Shown here: positions 63,218-64,000 of the stretch, one piece after another | Numbering within the stretch: position 1 is the first letter of the stretch | Layout: each line of letters starts with the position of its first letter | The notes under the pieces: model-generated | What the model saw: the letters and a program-made list of their open reading frames with translations, nothing else | The model's database searches: none | What the model was told of the DNA's origin: nothing | Program-made: the position numbers and the translations under genes | Source: Pseudonocardia benzenivorans CB1190 | Lineage (GTDB): Bacteria > Actinomycetota > Actinomycetes > Mycobacteriales > Pseudonocardiaceae | Direction: 5' to 3' | Assembly (NCBI RefSeq): GCF_000196675.2 | Contig: NC_015312.1 | Coordinates: forward strand, 2,914,001 to 2,978,000 | Length of the DNA: 64,000 bases

Positions 63218-64000
63218 ATGGCCGACCGACCCGCGTCCGCGCCGAACGATCCCGCGCCGAACGATCCCGCGCCGAACGATCCCGCGCCGAACGATCCCGC
63301 GCCGGGCGATCCCGCGCCGAACCACCCCGCGCCGGACGACCGGGAGACGGGTTACCCCGCGGTCCCGGCGCACCCGTCGTTCCCCGCGCTCGAGCGTGAG
63401 GTCCTCGACTTCTGGGCAGCCGACGACACGTTCCGCGCATCGGTCGAGGCCCGGCCCGCGGGGGAGAACGGCAGCAACGAGTTCGTCTTCTACGACGGCC
63501 CGCCCTTCGCCAACGGCCTGCCGCACTACGGCCACCTGCTCACCGGCTACGTCAAGGACGTCGTCCCCCGCTACCAGACGATGCGTGGCAAGCACGTCGA
63601 GCGCCGGTTCGGCTGGGACACCCACGGCCTGCCCGCCGAGACCGAGGCGGAGCGGCAGCTGGGGCTCAAGGGCAAGTCCGACATCGACGCGATGGGTGTC
63701 GCCGAGTTCAACGCGGCCTGCAAGGAGTCGGTGCTGCGCTACACCGACGAGTGGCGCGAGTACGTCACCCGCCAGGCCCGCTGGGTCGACTTCGACAACG
63801 ACTACAAGACGCTCGACCTGTCCTACATGGAGAGCGTCATGTGGGCGTTCAAGACCTTGTACGACAAGGGTTACGTCTACCAGGGCTTCCGCGTCCTCTG
63901 GTACTGCTGGCACGACGGCACCCCGCTGTCGGCGTCGGAGACCAAGATGGACGACGCCTACCAGGACCGGCAGGACCCTGCCGTCACCGTCGGGCTGCGG
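63218..64000 (+). CDS. ileS: Isoleucyl-tRNA synthetase, 5' part (runs off the window)
   Basis: Charges tRNA-Ile. 261 codons are visible. An unusual N-terminal extension of about 45 residues has a repeating NDPAP/APNDP motif encoded by 15-bp repeats. The normal IleS start is recognisable at [22 protein letters not shown]. Class Ia motifs: [21 protein letters not shown] (HYGH is the HIGH motif), [10 protein letters not shown], and [21 protein letters not shown] 63218 follows AGGAG. Expression is under the T-box. Confidence 0.95.
   Translation, partial: MADRPASAPNDPAPNDPAPNDPAPNDPAPGDPAPNHPAPDDRETGYPAVPAHPSFPALEREVLDFWAADDTFRASVEARPAGENGSNEFVFYDGPPFANGLPHYGHLLTGYVKDVVPRYQTMRGKHVERRFGWDTHGLPAETEAERQLGLKGKSDIDAMGVAEFNAACKESVLRYTDEWREYVTRQARWVDFDNDYKTLDLSYMESVMWAFKTLYDKGYVYQGFRVLWYCWHDGTPLSASETKMDDAYQDRQDPAVTVGLR
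63241..63330 (+). repeat. Six tandem 15-bp repeats at the start of ileS
   Basis: Four identical copies of GCCGAACGATCCCGC, then GCCGGGCGATCCCGC and GCCGAACCACCCCGC; a decayed unit may precede at 63221. Each unit adds APNDP-like five residues in frame. Confidence 0.93.

Overview
The window looks like a 64 kb chromosomal segment of a very high-GC actinomycete, most likely a Pseudonocardia-type member of the Pseudonocardiaceae. The evidence is strong G/C bias at third codon positions, GTG and ATGA/GTGA overlapping starts, leaderless genes with a TANNNT -10 box, meso-DAP-type MurE, the lipomannan genes pimB and mptA, Wag31 and PknL. Gene order is largely collinear, in reversed orientation, with the Mycobacterium tuberculosis Rv2192c-Rv2144c block, and the window ends inside ileS. 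It is core genome. No phage, transposon, CRISPR array, tRNA or rRNA was seen.

Region 1 (1-18.8 kb): a receiver-like protein and trpD; a stand-alone Lrp ligand-binding protein; a DnaQ/UvrC-like exonuclease; an NYN-domain protein; a RipC-like peptidoglycan hydrolase; pimB; an acyl-CoA synthetase; two START-like (SRPBCC) proteins around a metallophosphoesterase; an ArsA-family ATPase; a CxxCxxC protein; a ROK kinase; a PlsC acyltransferase; a GNAT-like protein; RNase AS; and a GPGG small membrane protein.

Region 2 (18.9-34.7 kb): class II DAHP synthase; pknL with three PASTA domains, divergent from its Rv2175c-like partner; a minus-strand operon mixing carotenoid genes (GGPP synthase, crtI, crtB) with the lipomannan mannosyltransferase mptA; methylenetetrahydrofolate reductase; LppM; a GNAT protein; a locus of DUF6504 plus SAV_6107-type HEPN protein behind a perfect LexA/SOS box; a ParA-like ATPase; a methyltransferase; and DUF3040.

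Region 3 (34.8-62.9 kb): a minus-strand moxR-DUF58-transglutaminase operon faces the division and cell wall (dcw) cluster mraZ-rsmH-ftsL-pbpB-murE-murF-mraY-murD-ftsW-murG-murC-ftsQ-ftsZ-pgeF-yggS-sepF-yggT-wag31, followed by a 580-residue membrane-anchored disordered protein. From murE to ftsQ every junction overlaps, so peptidoglycan precursor synthesis and septation are translated as one coupled unit. The mraZ promoter carries three exact 10-bp-spaced MraZ boxes.

Region 4 (62.9-64 kb): an isoleucine T-box leader and the start of ileS, which has an N-terminal extension made of 15-bp repeats.

Points to check first: single-base frameshifts in ftsL (one extra C near 42200) and in the transglutaminase gene (one missing base near 35010); inverted pairs of MraZ-like boxes in the moxR-mraZ gap; the SOS-box HEPN/DUF6504 locus with a possible sliding-clamp-binding motif; a four-unit palindromic repeat array between pgeF and yggS; and a GTGAGTGGCGATGGTCGCC element found twice 23 kb apart.
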